From CAYMLL01 sp964390645 (GTDB taxonomy: Bacteria > Planctomycetota > UBA8108), in assembly GCA_964390645.1 (NCBI GenBank), contig CAYMLL010000130.1, positions 1 to 19,645 on the forward strand: a DNA stretch of 19,645 bases, written 5' to 3'. The notes under the pieces are model-generated. The model had not been told where the DNA came from. It did not search any database and saw only the letters and a program-made list of their open reading frames with translations. Made by a program: the position numbers and the translations under genes. Every line of letters starts with the position of its first letter. Within the stretch, counting starts at the first letter, position 1. Below, piece after piece: positions 7,554-14,724 of this stretch.

Positions 7554-8333
7554 ATGATGGAGGTCCACAAGGAAGATCGTGTGATGACTCTCACGATCAA
7601 TCGACCGGATGTGTTGAATGCGGTGAACAACAGCGTCTTTGCCGGCCTCCGTGATGGCCTGCTGGAGGCGGAGTCGGACCCGGGAATTGCGGTCGTGGTG
7701 CTCACCGGCGCGGGGCGCGCGTTCTGTGCGGGCGCGGATCTCGGCGAGATGAAAGCTCGCAACAGTGGCGAGAAGCAGGAGAAGTCTCTCTTCCCGAGCG
7801 CATTGAAGACCGTGGCCTCTTTCCGCAAGCCGCTGATCGCCGCCGTCAATGGACTCGGTGTGGGCTTCGGTATGACGGTTCTCTCCCATTGCGACCTGGT
7901 GCTGATGTCCTCGCGCGCGCGCCTGCGCACGCCGTTCCCGCAGCTCGGTCTGGCTCCGGAAGCGGGAAGCAGCTGCTCGTTCGCTCGTGTCATGGGATGG
8001 CAGAACGCGGCGTACACGCTGATGTCCGGCCGCTGGTTCGATGCGCAGGAGTGCTTGCGCATGGGACTGGTGTGGCGGGTGTGCGAGCCGGATGACCTGA
8101 TGAACGAGACCTTGCAGGTGGCTCGGGAACTCGCGGCGAACCCCGTTCCTTCCCTGGTAGCCACGAAGGAGCTGATGCTCGCCTCCGGAAGGTCGACCGA
8201 GGTGATCGCTGCCCACGAGCGAGAGGCCGCCGCCTACGCATCTCTCCTCGGCGCGCCGGCCAACAAGGAAGCAGTACAGGCGTTCCTCGAGAAGCGCCAG
8301 CCTGATTTCGAGAGTATACCCGGACTCCAGTAG
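7554..8333 (+). CDS. Crotonase-fold enoyl-CoA hydratase/isomerase, ECI2-like
   Basis: A 259-residue crotonase. GRAFCAGADLGEM is the first half of the oxyanion hole and VNGLGVGFGMTVL the second. The glutamate usual in hydratases after the second motif is missing (GFGMT at 104-108). The later one is kept as Glu136 in FPQLGLAPEAGSSCSFARVMG, which resembles the delta3,delta2-enoyl-CoA isomerase ECI2 pattern of TPF, LGL, PEG and SS. An isomerase moving the double bond from position 3 to 2 is therefore more likely than a hydratase; a one-glutamate hydrolase or other activity is possible. The ATG at 7554 is chosen for AGAGG at 7541-7545; an ATG directly after it would also work. Such an isomerase would be useful if the 4-phosphate elimination gives a 3-enoyl-CoA. 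It is followed after 52 bases by the SDR gene. Confidence 0.93.
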   Translation: MMEVHKEDRVMTLTINRPDVLNAVNNSVFAGLRDGLLEAESDPGIAVVVLTGAGRAFCAGADLGEMKARNSGEKQEKSLFPSALKTVASFRKPLIAAVNGLGVGFGMTVLSHCDLVLMSSRARLRTPFPQLGLAPEAGSSCSFARVMGWQNAAYTLMSGRWFDAQECLRMGLVWRVCEPDDLMNETLQVARELAANPVPSLVATKELMLASGRSTEVIAAHEREAAAYASLLGAPANKEAVQAFLEKRQPDFESIPGLQ

Positions 8334-8385
8334 ATCCCGTCGGAGTTCAAGTAGACAAGAAAGGCCAGGAAAGGAAACGTCGACC

Positions 8386-9504
8386 ATGCCACATATCTCC
8401 GGACCGTCCGACGGACCGGTGGCCGTGACGGGCGCCTCGGGTTACATCGGATCTCACGTCGTCAAGAACCTCGTCGCAGCGGGCTACACGGTTCGAGCCT
8501 GTGTCCGCGACGCGAGCCGCGAGGACAAGGTGTCCTGCCTGCTTGCGATGAACGGCCAGGGTGAAGGCAGCGTGGAGCTCTTCTCGCGCGATCTGTTCAA
8601 AGCTCATGAAGGGGTGTACGACGAGGTCTTCGCGGGATGCCCGGCCGTGTTTCACGTTGCGGCGGATCTCGGCAGTGATCCTGCCTACGGCAAGCCCGAC
8701 CCCCAGCGGGTGTACGACGGGTGCATGACGACGACGAAGGGTGTGCTGGACTCGTGCCTGGCGGCCGGGACTGTGCGGCGGGTCGTGTACACCTCGTCCT
8801 GCGCGGCGGTGATGGGACTCGGAGAAGGTGGAAGAGACCTCGCCGGCCACGAGTACAGCGACGAGGACTGGGCCGGAGCGGGCCCTTACGAGACGATCGA
8901 ATCCCGCTGGACCGTCAAGCACCGTGAAACGGGGGAGCCTCTTCAGCTGTGGACCCTCGATCGGCAAGCCTACGCGAAGGGGAAGGTGGAGGCCGAGCAG
9001 TACGGCTATTCCTTCGGGGAGCAGCATGGCATCGACGTGGTCTCGTGCAACCCCTGCCATGTGCTCGGCCCGATTCTGGGGAAGTCCCAGAACACCGGAT
9101 GGCAGCGTCGGATCGGCCTGATGCTGACGGGGCAGAGCGGCCACGAAGGCCGTAACAACATGCTCTGGAACATCATCGATGTGCGTGACATCGCGGAGTC
9201 GCAGCGGTTGATGGCGACGAGCGATATGGCCACGAACGGCTCCCGGTACATGCTGGTGGCGACCGACGAATCCGGTGAGCTGACGGTGCAAGGGCTCATC
9301 GACTCGTTGAGGGGGCTCTACCCCGACATCGACGTGGCGGGCGACTACGCGCCGCCGCCCACGCCGGATAAGCCACATGCCAAGTGCACGAAAGCGATCA
9401 AGGAGCTGGGTCTGCGGACGCACGGCGTCCAGGAGACGCTGAAGGACACCGGCGATTCTCTGATCGAGCTCGGTGTGATCGAGCCGGCCAGAAAGATCGG
9501 CTGA
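8386..9504 (+). CDS. Extended SDR, NAD(P)-dependent epimerase / dihydroflavonol-4-reductase-like
   Basis: A 372-residue extended short-chain dehydrogenase. The nucleotide-binding TGASGYIGSHVV lies at 15-26. The catalytic triad is visible as Ser137/138 in VVYTSSCAAVMG, Tyr196 and Lys200 in QAYAKGKVEAEQ. SCNPCHVLGP and IIDVRDIAESQRLMA are the usual C-terminal landmarks of the dihydroflavonol reductase-like branch, which reduces or oxidises aldehydes, ketones and hydroxyls on varied molecules. AGGAAAGGAAA just upstream is a good ribosome binding site. It sits 52 bases after the crotonase gene and so is likely co-transcribed. A role as an aldehyde/alcohol oxidoreductase in the local pathway is inference only. 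Confidence 0.92.
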   Translation: MPHISGPSDGPVAVTGASGYIGSHVVKNLVAAGYTVRACVRDASREDKVSCLLAMNGQGEGSVELFSRDLFKAHEGVYDEVFAGCPAVFHVAADLGSDPAYGKPDPQRVYDGCMTTTKGVLDSCLAAGTVRRVVYTSSCAAVMGLGEGGRDLAGHEYSDEDWAGAGPYETIESRWTVKHRETGEPLQLWTLDRQAYAKGKVEAEQYGYSFGEQHGIDVVSCNPCHVLGPILGKSQNTGWQRRIGLMLTGQSGHEGRNNMLWNIIDVRDIAESQRLMATSDMATNGSRYMLVATDESGELTVQGLIDSLRGLYPDIDVAGDYAPPPTPDKPHAKCTKAIKELGLRTHGVQETLKDTGDSLIELGVIEPARKIG

Positions 9505-9532
9505 GCCGGCCGGGCCACGGACTCCCCTTCGG

Positions 9533-9556
9533 CTCCTCCCAGGTCATCGGGAGGGG
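9533..9556 (+). terminator. Possible stem-loop after the SDR gene
   Basis: CTCCTCCC pairs with GGGAGGGG across an eight-base loop, one pair being a G-T wobble. It lies 29 bases after the SDR stop codon. No T-run follows, so it may be a weak terminator or merely an RNA 3' stem. Confidence 0.3.
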
Positions 9557-9589
9557 GCCTGGCGATGGACGGTGATCCGGGATACGGCG

Positions 9590-9618
9590 TTGAGCTCCGT
9601 GGCCCGACGTCTTAGCAT
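9590..9618 (+). promoter_or_regulatory. Candidate promoter of the aldehyde dehydrogenase gene
   Basis: TTGAGC (9590-9595) and TAGCAT (9613-9618) are separated by 17 bases and each match four of six consensus positions for a housekeeping sigma factor. The gap between the SDR and aldehyde dehydrogenase genes is 174 bases, which leaves room for a separate promoter. Confidence 0.35.
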
Positions 9619-9678
9619 TGAGCGCCAATTCCGAGAATGCCCGTTCGATTGTTCGAGAGTCACAGGAAGAGCAGAGTG

Positions 9679-11103
9679 ATGGCAGATCAGCTGAAATTCT
9701 ATATCGACGGCCAGTGGGTTGACCCGGTCGGCACCGCGACGATGGACGTCATCAATCCCGCCACCGAGAAGCCCATCGGCAAGATCTCCCTGGGCAGTGC
9801 CGAGGACGTCGACCGCGCCGTCGCCGCTGCGAAGGCCGCCTTCGAAAGCTTCTCGCAGACGACCAAGCAAGAGCGCGTCGAGTTGCTGGAGAAGATCATC
9901 GAAGTTTACAAGGAGCGTATCGGTGACCTCGCCGGCACCATCTCCCAGGAGATGGGGGCGCCGACGAAGCTGGCCAACGCCGCCCAGGCTCCGGCCGGCC
10001 TCGGCCACTTCATGACCACCCTGGAGGTTCTCAAGAGCTACGAGTTCGAGGAGGACATCGGCAAGGTCCGCGTGATCCGAGAGCCTGCCGGCGTCTGTGG
10101 CTTCATCACCCCGTGGAACTGGCCGATCAACCAGATCGCCTGCAAGGTGGCTCCGGCCATCGCCGCCGGCTGCACGATGGTGCTGAAGCCGTCCGAAGTG
10201 GCGCCTCTCAACGCAGGGATCTTCACGGATATTCTGGACGTGGCTGGTGTCCCCAGGGGTGTGTTCAACCTGGTGAACGGTGACGGACCGACGGTCGGCG
10301 TCGCTCTGTCCTGTCACCCGGACATCGACATGATGTCGTTCACCGGGTCCACTCGCGCCGGTATCGAGGTGGCCAGGAACGCCGCCCCCGGCGTCAAGCG
10401 TGTGGCCCAGGAGCTCGGCGGCAAGTCCGCGAACATCATCCTGGACGACGCCGACTTCGCGGAGGTGATCGCTCGCGACATGTTCGGTATGTGCACCAAC
10501 TCCGGTCAGAGCTGCAACGCGCCCACCCGGATGCTGGTGCCGAAGTCCCGCATGGATGAAGCGGCGGCGATCGCCAGGGCTGCCGGCGAGAAGATCAAGG
10601 TCGGTGACCCGACCGCCGACGGCACCACCATCGGTCCGGTGGTCTCCGAAGTGCAGTTCAACAAGATCCAGGGCTTGATCGAGAAGGGCATCGAAGAGGG
10701 TGCAAAGCTGGAGACGGGTGGTCCGGGTCGTCCCGAGGGCCTCGACGCCGGCTACTACGTGCGGCCGACCGTGTTCTCTCACGTCACCAACGACATGACC
10801 ATCGCCCGCGAGGAGATCTTCGGACCGGTGCTGTCGCTGATCGGTTACGAGGACGACGAGGAAGCCGTCAACATCGCCAACGACACCGAGTACGGACTGT
10901 CGGGCTACATCTCGGGCAACAGCGATCGAGCCAGGTCGATGGCGCGCCGCATCCGTACCGGCAACGTGCATCTGAACGGTGCCCGTGTGAGTCAACAGGC
11001 GCCGTTCGGCGGCTACAAGAAGTCCGGCAACGGCCGCGAGTGGGGCCGCTACGGCTTCGAGGAGTTTCTCGAGACCAAGGCCATTCTGGGCTACAACGAG
11101 TAG
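9679..11103 (+). CDS. NAD(P)-dependent aldehyde dehydrogenase
   Basis: A 474-residue enzyme that oxidises an aldehyde to the carboxylic acid through a thioester on cysteine. All hallmarks are present: PWNWPINQIACKVAPAIAAG with Asn147, the coenzyme-contacting Lys170 in LKPSEVAPLN, FTGST at 221-225, the general base Glu245 in QELGGKSANI, and catalytic Cys279 in NSGQSCNAPTRM. EIFGPVLS, GNVHLNGA and PFGGYKKSGNGREWGRYGFEEF complete the family pattern. The ATG at 9679 is chosen over 9637 because homologous proteins begin with a short MADQLKFYIDGQWV-like start, and AGGAAGAG lies just before it. It could oxidise saturated 4-hydroxyaldehydes made by the CurA-type reductases, yielding the 4-hydroxy acid used by the LvaABC-like genes, but the substrate range of this family is wide. 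Confidence 0.95.
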   Translation: MADQLKFYIDGQWVDPVGTATMDVINPATEKPIGKISLGSAEDVDRAVAAAKAAFESFSQTTKQERVELLEKIIEVYKERIGDLAGTISQEMGAPTKLANAAQAPAGLGHFMTTLEVLKSYEFEEDIGKVRVIREPAGVCGFITPWNWPINQIACKVAPAIAAGCTMVLKPSEVAPLNAGIFTDILDVAGVPRGVFNLVNGDGPTVGVALSCHPDIDMMSFTGSTRAGIEVARNAAPGVKRVAQELGGKSANIILDDADFAEVIARDMFGMCTNSGQSCNAPTRMLVPKSRMDEAAAIARAAGEKIKVGDPTADGTTIGPVVSEVQFNKIQGLIEKGIEEGAKLETGGPGRPEGLDAGYYVRPTVFSHVTNDMTIAREEIFGPVLSLIGYEDDEEAVNIANDTEYGLSGYISGNSDRARSMARRIRTGNVHLNGARVSQQAPFGGYKKSGNGREWGRYGFEEFLETKAILGYNE

Positions 11104-11121
11104 GCCCGCGCCGCCTCGATC

Positions 11122-11153
11122 GTGGCGGACGGGAAGTCCCTGCCACCGGTTTT
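11122..11153 (+). terminator. Likely rho-independent terminator of the aldehyde dehydrogenase gene
   Basis: GTGGCGGAC (11122-11130) pairs with GTCC plus GCCAC (11136-11146, two-base bulge CT) around the loop GGGAA. It is followed by CGGTTTTG with four T at 11150-11153. It begins 18 bases after the stop codon. Confidence 0.5.
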
Positions 11154-11282
11154 GGAGACCGTGTCGCCGTGGGGGCCGGCGGATTTGCCGAACCGCGCGA
11201 CGTCATCGCCACCACGTCGCGCGGATCAGTGGCACCAGATCTCGCGACCTGTGCCCTTTGCCGGAATCACGGACGCGTGGAT

Positions 11283-11374
11283 CGTCACCGCGGAGGCCGG
11301 CATCACCGTGGAAGCCGGGCATCACCGTGGAAGCCGGGCATCACCGTGGAAGCCGGGTATCACCGCGGAGGCGG
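11283..11374. repeat. 19-bp tandem repeat, three exact and two diverged copies
   Basis: Three identical units CATCACCGTGGAAGCCGGG start at 11301, 11320 and 11339 (the last loses identity only at its junction). They are flanked by diverged units at 11283-11300 and 11358-11374 that share CACCGCGGAGG in place of CACCGTGGAAG. The 19-base period is not a multiple of three, and no gene runs through it, so it is non-coding. It lies in the gap between two convergent genes, after the terminator of one and just before the stop of the other. There are no unique spacers, so it is not a CRISPR array. Confidence 0.9.
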
Positions 11375-11396
11375 CCTTCTGCGCGCCCGTCTCTGT

Positions 11397-13169
11397 CTAG
11401 TCCACCTTCGGGATTGCCCGCTTGCGTTTCTCGACCGGGATGCTGCCGTAGAATCCGTGCATCATCTCCTCCCAGGTCTGATCGCCGTAGCGAACCGTGG
11501 CGGTGGGATCCGGATTCGCGATGTTGCCCTCGGAGTTGTCGTAGTAGGCGATGCCGCGCAACTTCGTGCCCTTCGGCATCAGCTTGGGCTCGACGAACTC
11601 GTAGCGGAGCTGCCAGTTGAAGTCATAGTTCGGCACGTCCAGCAGGATCTCTTCCTTGCCGTCGGGGTACAGGGCCGTGTACCGATAGGACTTGCCGCGC
11701 AAGTGCATGTGCGGCAGCATGCTGACGAGCAGCTCGTCCCTCCGGAACGTGCGCTCGCCGACGACCTTGTGGTTGGCCTTGTGGGGAGGGATCGCGAAAC
11801 GCCAGTTGCCGACCAGTCCACCAGTGGCCACGCGTTCGACTTTCTCGCCGTCCGTGAAGACGAAGCCGACGGAGCTGCGATCCTTCTGCGCAGATCCGTT
11901 CGGCGTGTAGTGCATCTGGAAGCTGAGCTTCGAGCCGGCCGGAACGAACTTCGCCACGCCATCGAGGTGGATTCTCGCGGGACTGCCTGGCGCAAACCCC
12001 GCCACGCTCCTGGTCCGACCCGATCTGCCCCCCGACTTCGGCGGCACCGCGTAGACGATGATGTGGTGAACCACCGCGCGATTGTCGGGGCGAGCCTCGG
12101 ACGCCGTGATCCACTTGTCTTCCGTCCAGCCCGGGTCCGTGGTGAAGTACTTGTATTCGACGACGCCTTCGGCCGGCACGTCATACGGCTCCTCGGACAT
12201 GTAGTGGATCTCGTCCGGTTTCGGGATCTGCCAGCCTACGGTGAACTTTGGCGGTTCCGGCAGATCGGCTGGATCACCTTCGGGCGAGCCATTGGCGACC
12301 CACGTCTCGATATTCTGTACTTCTTCCTTGGACAGTCGGCAGTCGTTCTTGAACTCGCCGTACTTGGGGTTGGCGAACCACGGCGGCATCTGTCCCTTGT
12401 CGATGACCTCGACCATCATCTCGCCCCAGCCGTTGACCTCGTCGTAGTTCGTCAGCGGGAACGGCGCGATTTGGCCTTCTCGATGGCACGACACGCAGCG
12501 CGTGTTCAAGATGCGCGAGATCTGGTTCGAGTAGGTCACGTCGCCGTGCGGTTTGACCTTGGGAATACGGCCGATGATGCAGCCGGTGGCAACCGTCCGT
12601 GGGGCAGTGATCTTCTTCCCGGCCAGCAGCTCTGCGATCGCGTTCGCCAGATCACGAGACTCGAGCTTCGACTTGGCATAACCGGAAGTGGCACCGAGTC
12701 CGTACTGGTCGTCGATGCGGCCGAAGTAACGGACGACATGGTCCTTGTCCAGCAGGAAGGCCTGGGGAGTACGTTGTGCCTGAAACAGGTCCGCGACCGC
12801 GTTGTCGGGATCTTTCAGGACCGGATAGCTGAGCTTGTGGATTCGAGCGAACGCTCCGACCTTCGCCATCGAGTCCTGGGAGTTGGAGTTGATCGCGAAG
12901 AACCCGACTCCCTTGCCCTTGAACTCTCGATGGAGCCCTTCCAGCCGTGGAGCGTAGAGTTTCGCCAGCGGACAGTCGGAACCGACGAAGACCACGGCTA
13001 CCGGATGGCCGCGATACTCGTGCAAGGATCGCTCCTTGCCTCGATAGTCGCGCAGCGTGAAATCAGCGATTTGTTTCCCCAGGCGGGGTTCGGGTCCGTC
13101 GGCGGCTTCCGTCGCCACCCCGGCCATCAGAACTCCCAACAGACATCCGATCCAGGTGGCCTTCGTCAT
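11397..13169 (-). CDS. Exported redoxin - cytochrome c - PHM-like copper monooxygenase fusion protein
   Basis: A 590-residue predicted periplasmic or secreted protein. Residues 1-22 form a Sec signal peptide (hydrophobic IGCLLGVLMAGVA, likely cut near ATEA). Residues 27-185 are a peroxiredoxin/thioredoxin-like domain with one cysteine, Cys66, in VGSDCPLAKLYAPRL, and RTPQAFLLDKD. A haem c site CVSCH lies at 225-229, with the likely axial Met261 in GQMPPWF. From about 310 comes a domain like the copper type II monooxygenases (PHM/DBH): copper-ligand candidates are His368-His369 in VVHHIIVYAVPP, His420 in FQMHYTP, His487 and His489 in LPHMHLRG, and Met569 in TWEEMMHGF. The ATG at 13169 is chosen for the signal peptide and AGGAGA eight bases upstream. 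The substrate is unknown; the haem could feed electrons to copper. Confidence 0.88.
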   Translation of the reverse strand: MTKATWIGCLLGVLMAGVATEAADGPEPRLGKQIADFTLRDYRGKERSLHEYRGHPVAVVFVGSDCPLAKLYAPRLEGLHREFKGKGVGFFAINSNSQDSMAKVGAFARIHKLSYPVLKDPDNAVADLFQAQRTPQAFLLDKDHVVRYFGRIDDQYGLGATSGYAKSKLESRDLANAIAELLAGKKITAPRTVATGCIIGRIPKVKPHGDVTYSNQISRILNTRCVSCHREGQIAPFPLTNYDEVNGWGEMMVEVIDKGQMPPWFANPKYGEFKNDCRLSKEEVQNIETWVANGSPEGDPADLPEPPKFTVGWQIPKPDEIHYMSEEPYDVPAEGVVEYKYFTTDPGWTEDKWITASEARPDNRAVVHHIIVYAVPPKSGGRSGRTRSVAGFAPGSPARIHLDGVAKFVPAGSKLSFQMHYTPNGSAQKDRSSVGFVFTDGEKVERVATGGLVGNWRFAIPPHKANHKVVGERTFRRDELLVSMLPHMHLRGKSYRYTALYPDGKEEILLDVPNYDFNWQLRYEFVEPKLMPKGTKLRGIAYYDNSEGNIANPDPTATVRYGDQTWEEMMHGFYGSIPVEKRKRAIPKVD

Positions 13170-13232
13170 CGACGATTCTCCTGTATTGACGGGCTGCGAC
13201 CGCGCGCGGTGACAAGGCGGCATCAAGGGCCG

Positions 13233-13262
13233 AGCATAACCGTGAGAAGCGACCGGGATCAA
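13233..13262 (-). promoter_or_regulatory. Candidate promoter of the redoxin/monooxygenase gene
   Basis: On the minus strand TTGATC (13262-13257) and TATGCT (13238-13233) are 18 bases apart, each matching four of six consensus bases. This would give a leader of roughly 55 bases before the ATG at 13169. The 227-base gap from the alcohol dehydrogenase stop codon at 13397 suggests a promoter of its own. Confidence 0.35.
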
Positions 13263-13396
13263 CCAAATAGGGTGGCCGGATACAACTTGTGACGATTCCG
13301 GGGCTCTTGACGCTCGCCGCTTCGGTGGGCAAGGAGCCCCTGATGAACGCTACGACGGCAGCGGTGAAGGAGGCCCTGGCTGTCGCGAGCGCGGAC

Positions 13397-14515
13397 TCAA
13401 ACATCGGCTCCGTCGAAGACGATCACGCCGCGCTTGAAGCCACCCTCGAGGAGTGCAGCGTAGGCTTCGTTGATCTGCTCCAGGGCATAGCGTGCGGAGA
13501 TGAGCTCGTCGAGCAGGAGCCGGCCGGTTCGATACAGGTGCAGCAGGCGCGGAAACTCGCGACGCGGTTCGGTGGATCCGAAGAGAGAGCCGAGGATCTT
13601 CTTCTCCGAGGCGTGAAGGTCCAGTCCCGAGTACCGTGTTTTTGATCCGGCCGGTGCGACACCGACGACCACCAGGGTGCCGCCGCGGCGAATCGCCTTG
13701 AAAGCCTCCTCCTGTACGGCGGGTACGCCGACTGCCTCGAAGGCGTAGGCCGCGCCGCGGCCGCCGGTCAAGTGGCGTATCCGATCCAGCGCATCTTCGC
13801 CGGCCTGTACCGTGTGGGTGGCGCCAAACTGCCGGGCGATCTCCATCTTGGCAGGGTCCGTGTCGACGGCGATGATCGGATGGGCCGCACTCAGACGGGC
13901 GCCCTGGAGGATGTTCAGACCGACTCCACCACAGCCGAAGACCACGACGCTCTCGCCAGGGGGGATGCGCACCGTGTTGATCGCGGCCCCGACACCGGTG
14001 GTGACGGCGCATCCGACGAGGGCGGCGACGTCGAAGGGTATATCGTCGTCGATGGGGACCACGACTTGCTCCGGCGCGACGGCCTGCTCTGCGAAGGTCG
14101 AGTGGGTGCTGAACTGGCGCACCGGCTCGCCGTTGAAACGCAGGCGTGTGCTGCCGTCGGGCATCGTGCCGAGGTGCCAGGGCCAGAACGTCTCGCAGTG
14201 CATGGGTTGCGAGCGATCGCAGTAGAAGCAGGCGCCGCAAGAGGGCGCCCAGTTGAGGATGACGCGCTGGCCGGGCTGGACGCTGGTGACACCCTCTCCC
14301 ACCTCTTCGACGACACCGGCGCCCTCATGGCCCAGGACGAGCGGCAGGGGGCGGGTCAGATTGCCGACGACAAAGTGCCAGTCGCTGTGGCAGATGCCGG
14401 CGGCAGCGAGGCGCACGCGCACTTCACCCGGCTCTGGCGGCAAGAGCTCGACATCTTCGACGCAGAAGGGACCGCCAACCTGGTGCAGAACGGCAGCTTT
14501 CACGATGAGACTCAC
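13397..14515 (-). CDS. Zinc-dependent alcohol dehydrogenase (MDR, class III-like)
   Basis: A 372-residue medium-chain dehydrogenase that interconverts alcohols and aldehydes with NAD. Catalytic zinc ligands are Cys42 (GICHSDWH), His63-Glu64 (GHEGAG) and Cys169 (LVGCAVTTGVGA). Structural zinc is held by Cys93, Cys96, Cys99 and Cys107 in SCGACFYCDRSQPMHC. The NAD site is VVFGCGGVGLNI at 191-202. The pattern is close to the class III / hydroxymethylglutathione-type branch, common as broad alcohol dehydrogenases in actinobacterial and proteobacterial genomes. The start is a GTG at 14515, which overlaps an out-of-frame ATG; the ribosome binding site is poor, and a second GTG four codons later could be used. 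It is divergent from the second CurA-like gene with a shared 209-base gap. Confidence 0.94.
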   Translation of the reverse strand: MSLIVKAAVLHQVGGPFCVEDVELLPPEPGEVRVRLAAAGICHSDWHFVVGNLTRPLPLVLGHEGAGVVEEVGEGVTSVQPGQRVILNWAPSCGACFYCDRSQPMHCETFWPWHLGTMPDGSTRLRFNGEPVRQFSTHSTFAEQAVAPEQVVVPIDDDIPFDVAALVGCAVTTGVGAAINTVRIPPGESVVVFGCGGVGLNILQGARLSAAHPIIAVDTDPAKMEIARQFGATHTVQAGEDALDRIRHLTGGRGAAYAFEAVGVPAVQEEAFKAIRRGGTLVVVGVAPAGSKTRYSGLDLHASEKKILGSLFGSTEPRREFPRLLHLYRTGRLLLDELISARYALEQINEAYAALLEGGFKRGVIVFDGADV

Positions 14516-14724
14516 ATGTGGGTAGGTTCACGGTCTGACGCCGACGCCGGGAATTGTACACGGCGGTCGGTGTCGCCGACAGCCCCGCGCAGTTTCCACG
14601 GTACGCTTCGGGTGATTGGCCGGGAACACCGGGGATAGGAAGAGAGCTTCGTCTTGGCTATGCTCTATGCCGTGACCGACACACCGGTCGCGGCTCGTTC
14701 GCTCCACCAGAGGACGACTGTCGA

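Noticed and set aside
6768..8387. 539-codon minus-strand frame across the divergent control region and the crotonase gene
   Set aside because: It overlaps two genes with clear motifs; its low-complexity Arg/Ser/His content is typical of antisense frames in GC-rich DNA.
9544..10995. 483-codon minus-strand frame opposite the aldehyde dehydrogenase
   Set aside because: Antisense of a gene with complete active-site motifs; the product is rich in His, Arg and Asp without family marks.
11283..11374. CRISPR array
   Set aside because: Units are 19 bp and directly joined, without unique spacers and without cas genes nearby.
11040..13292. 750-codon plus-strand frame opposite the redoxin/monooxygenase gene
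   Set aside because: The minus strand shows a signal peptide, haem site and copper ligands in order; the plus frame shows none and would run through the 19-bp repeat.
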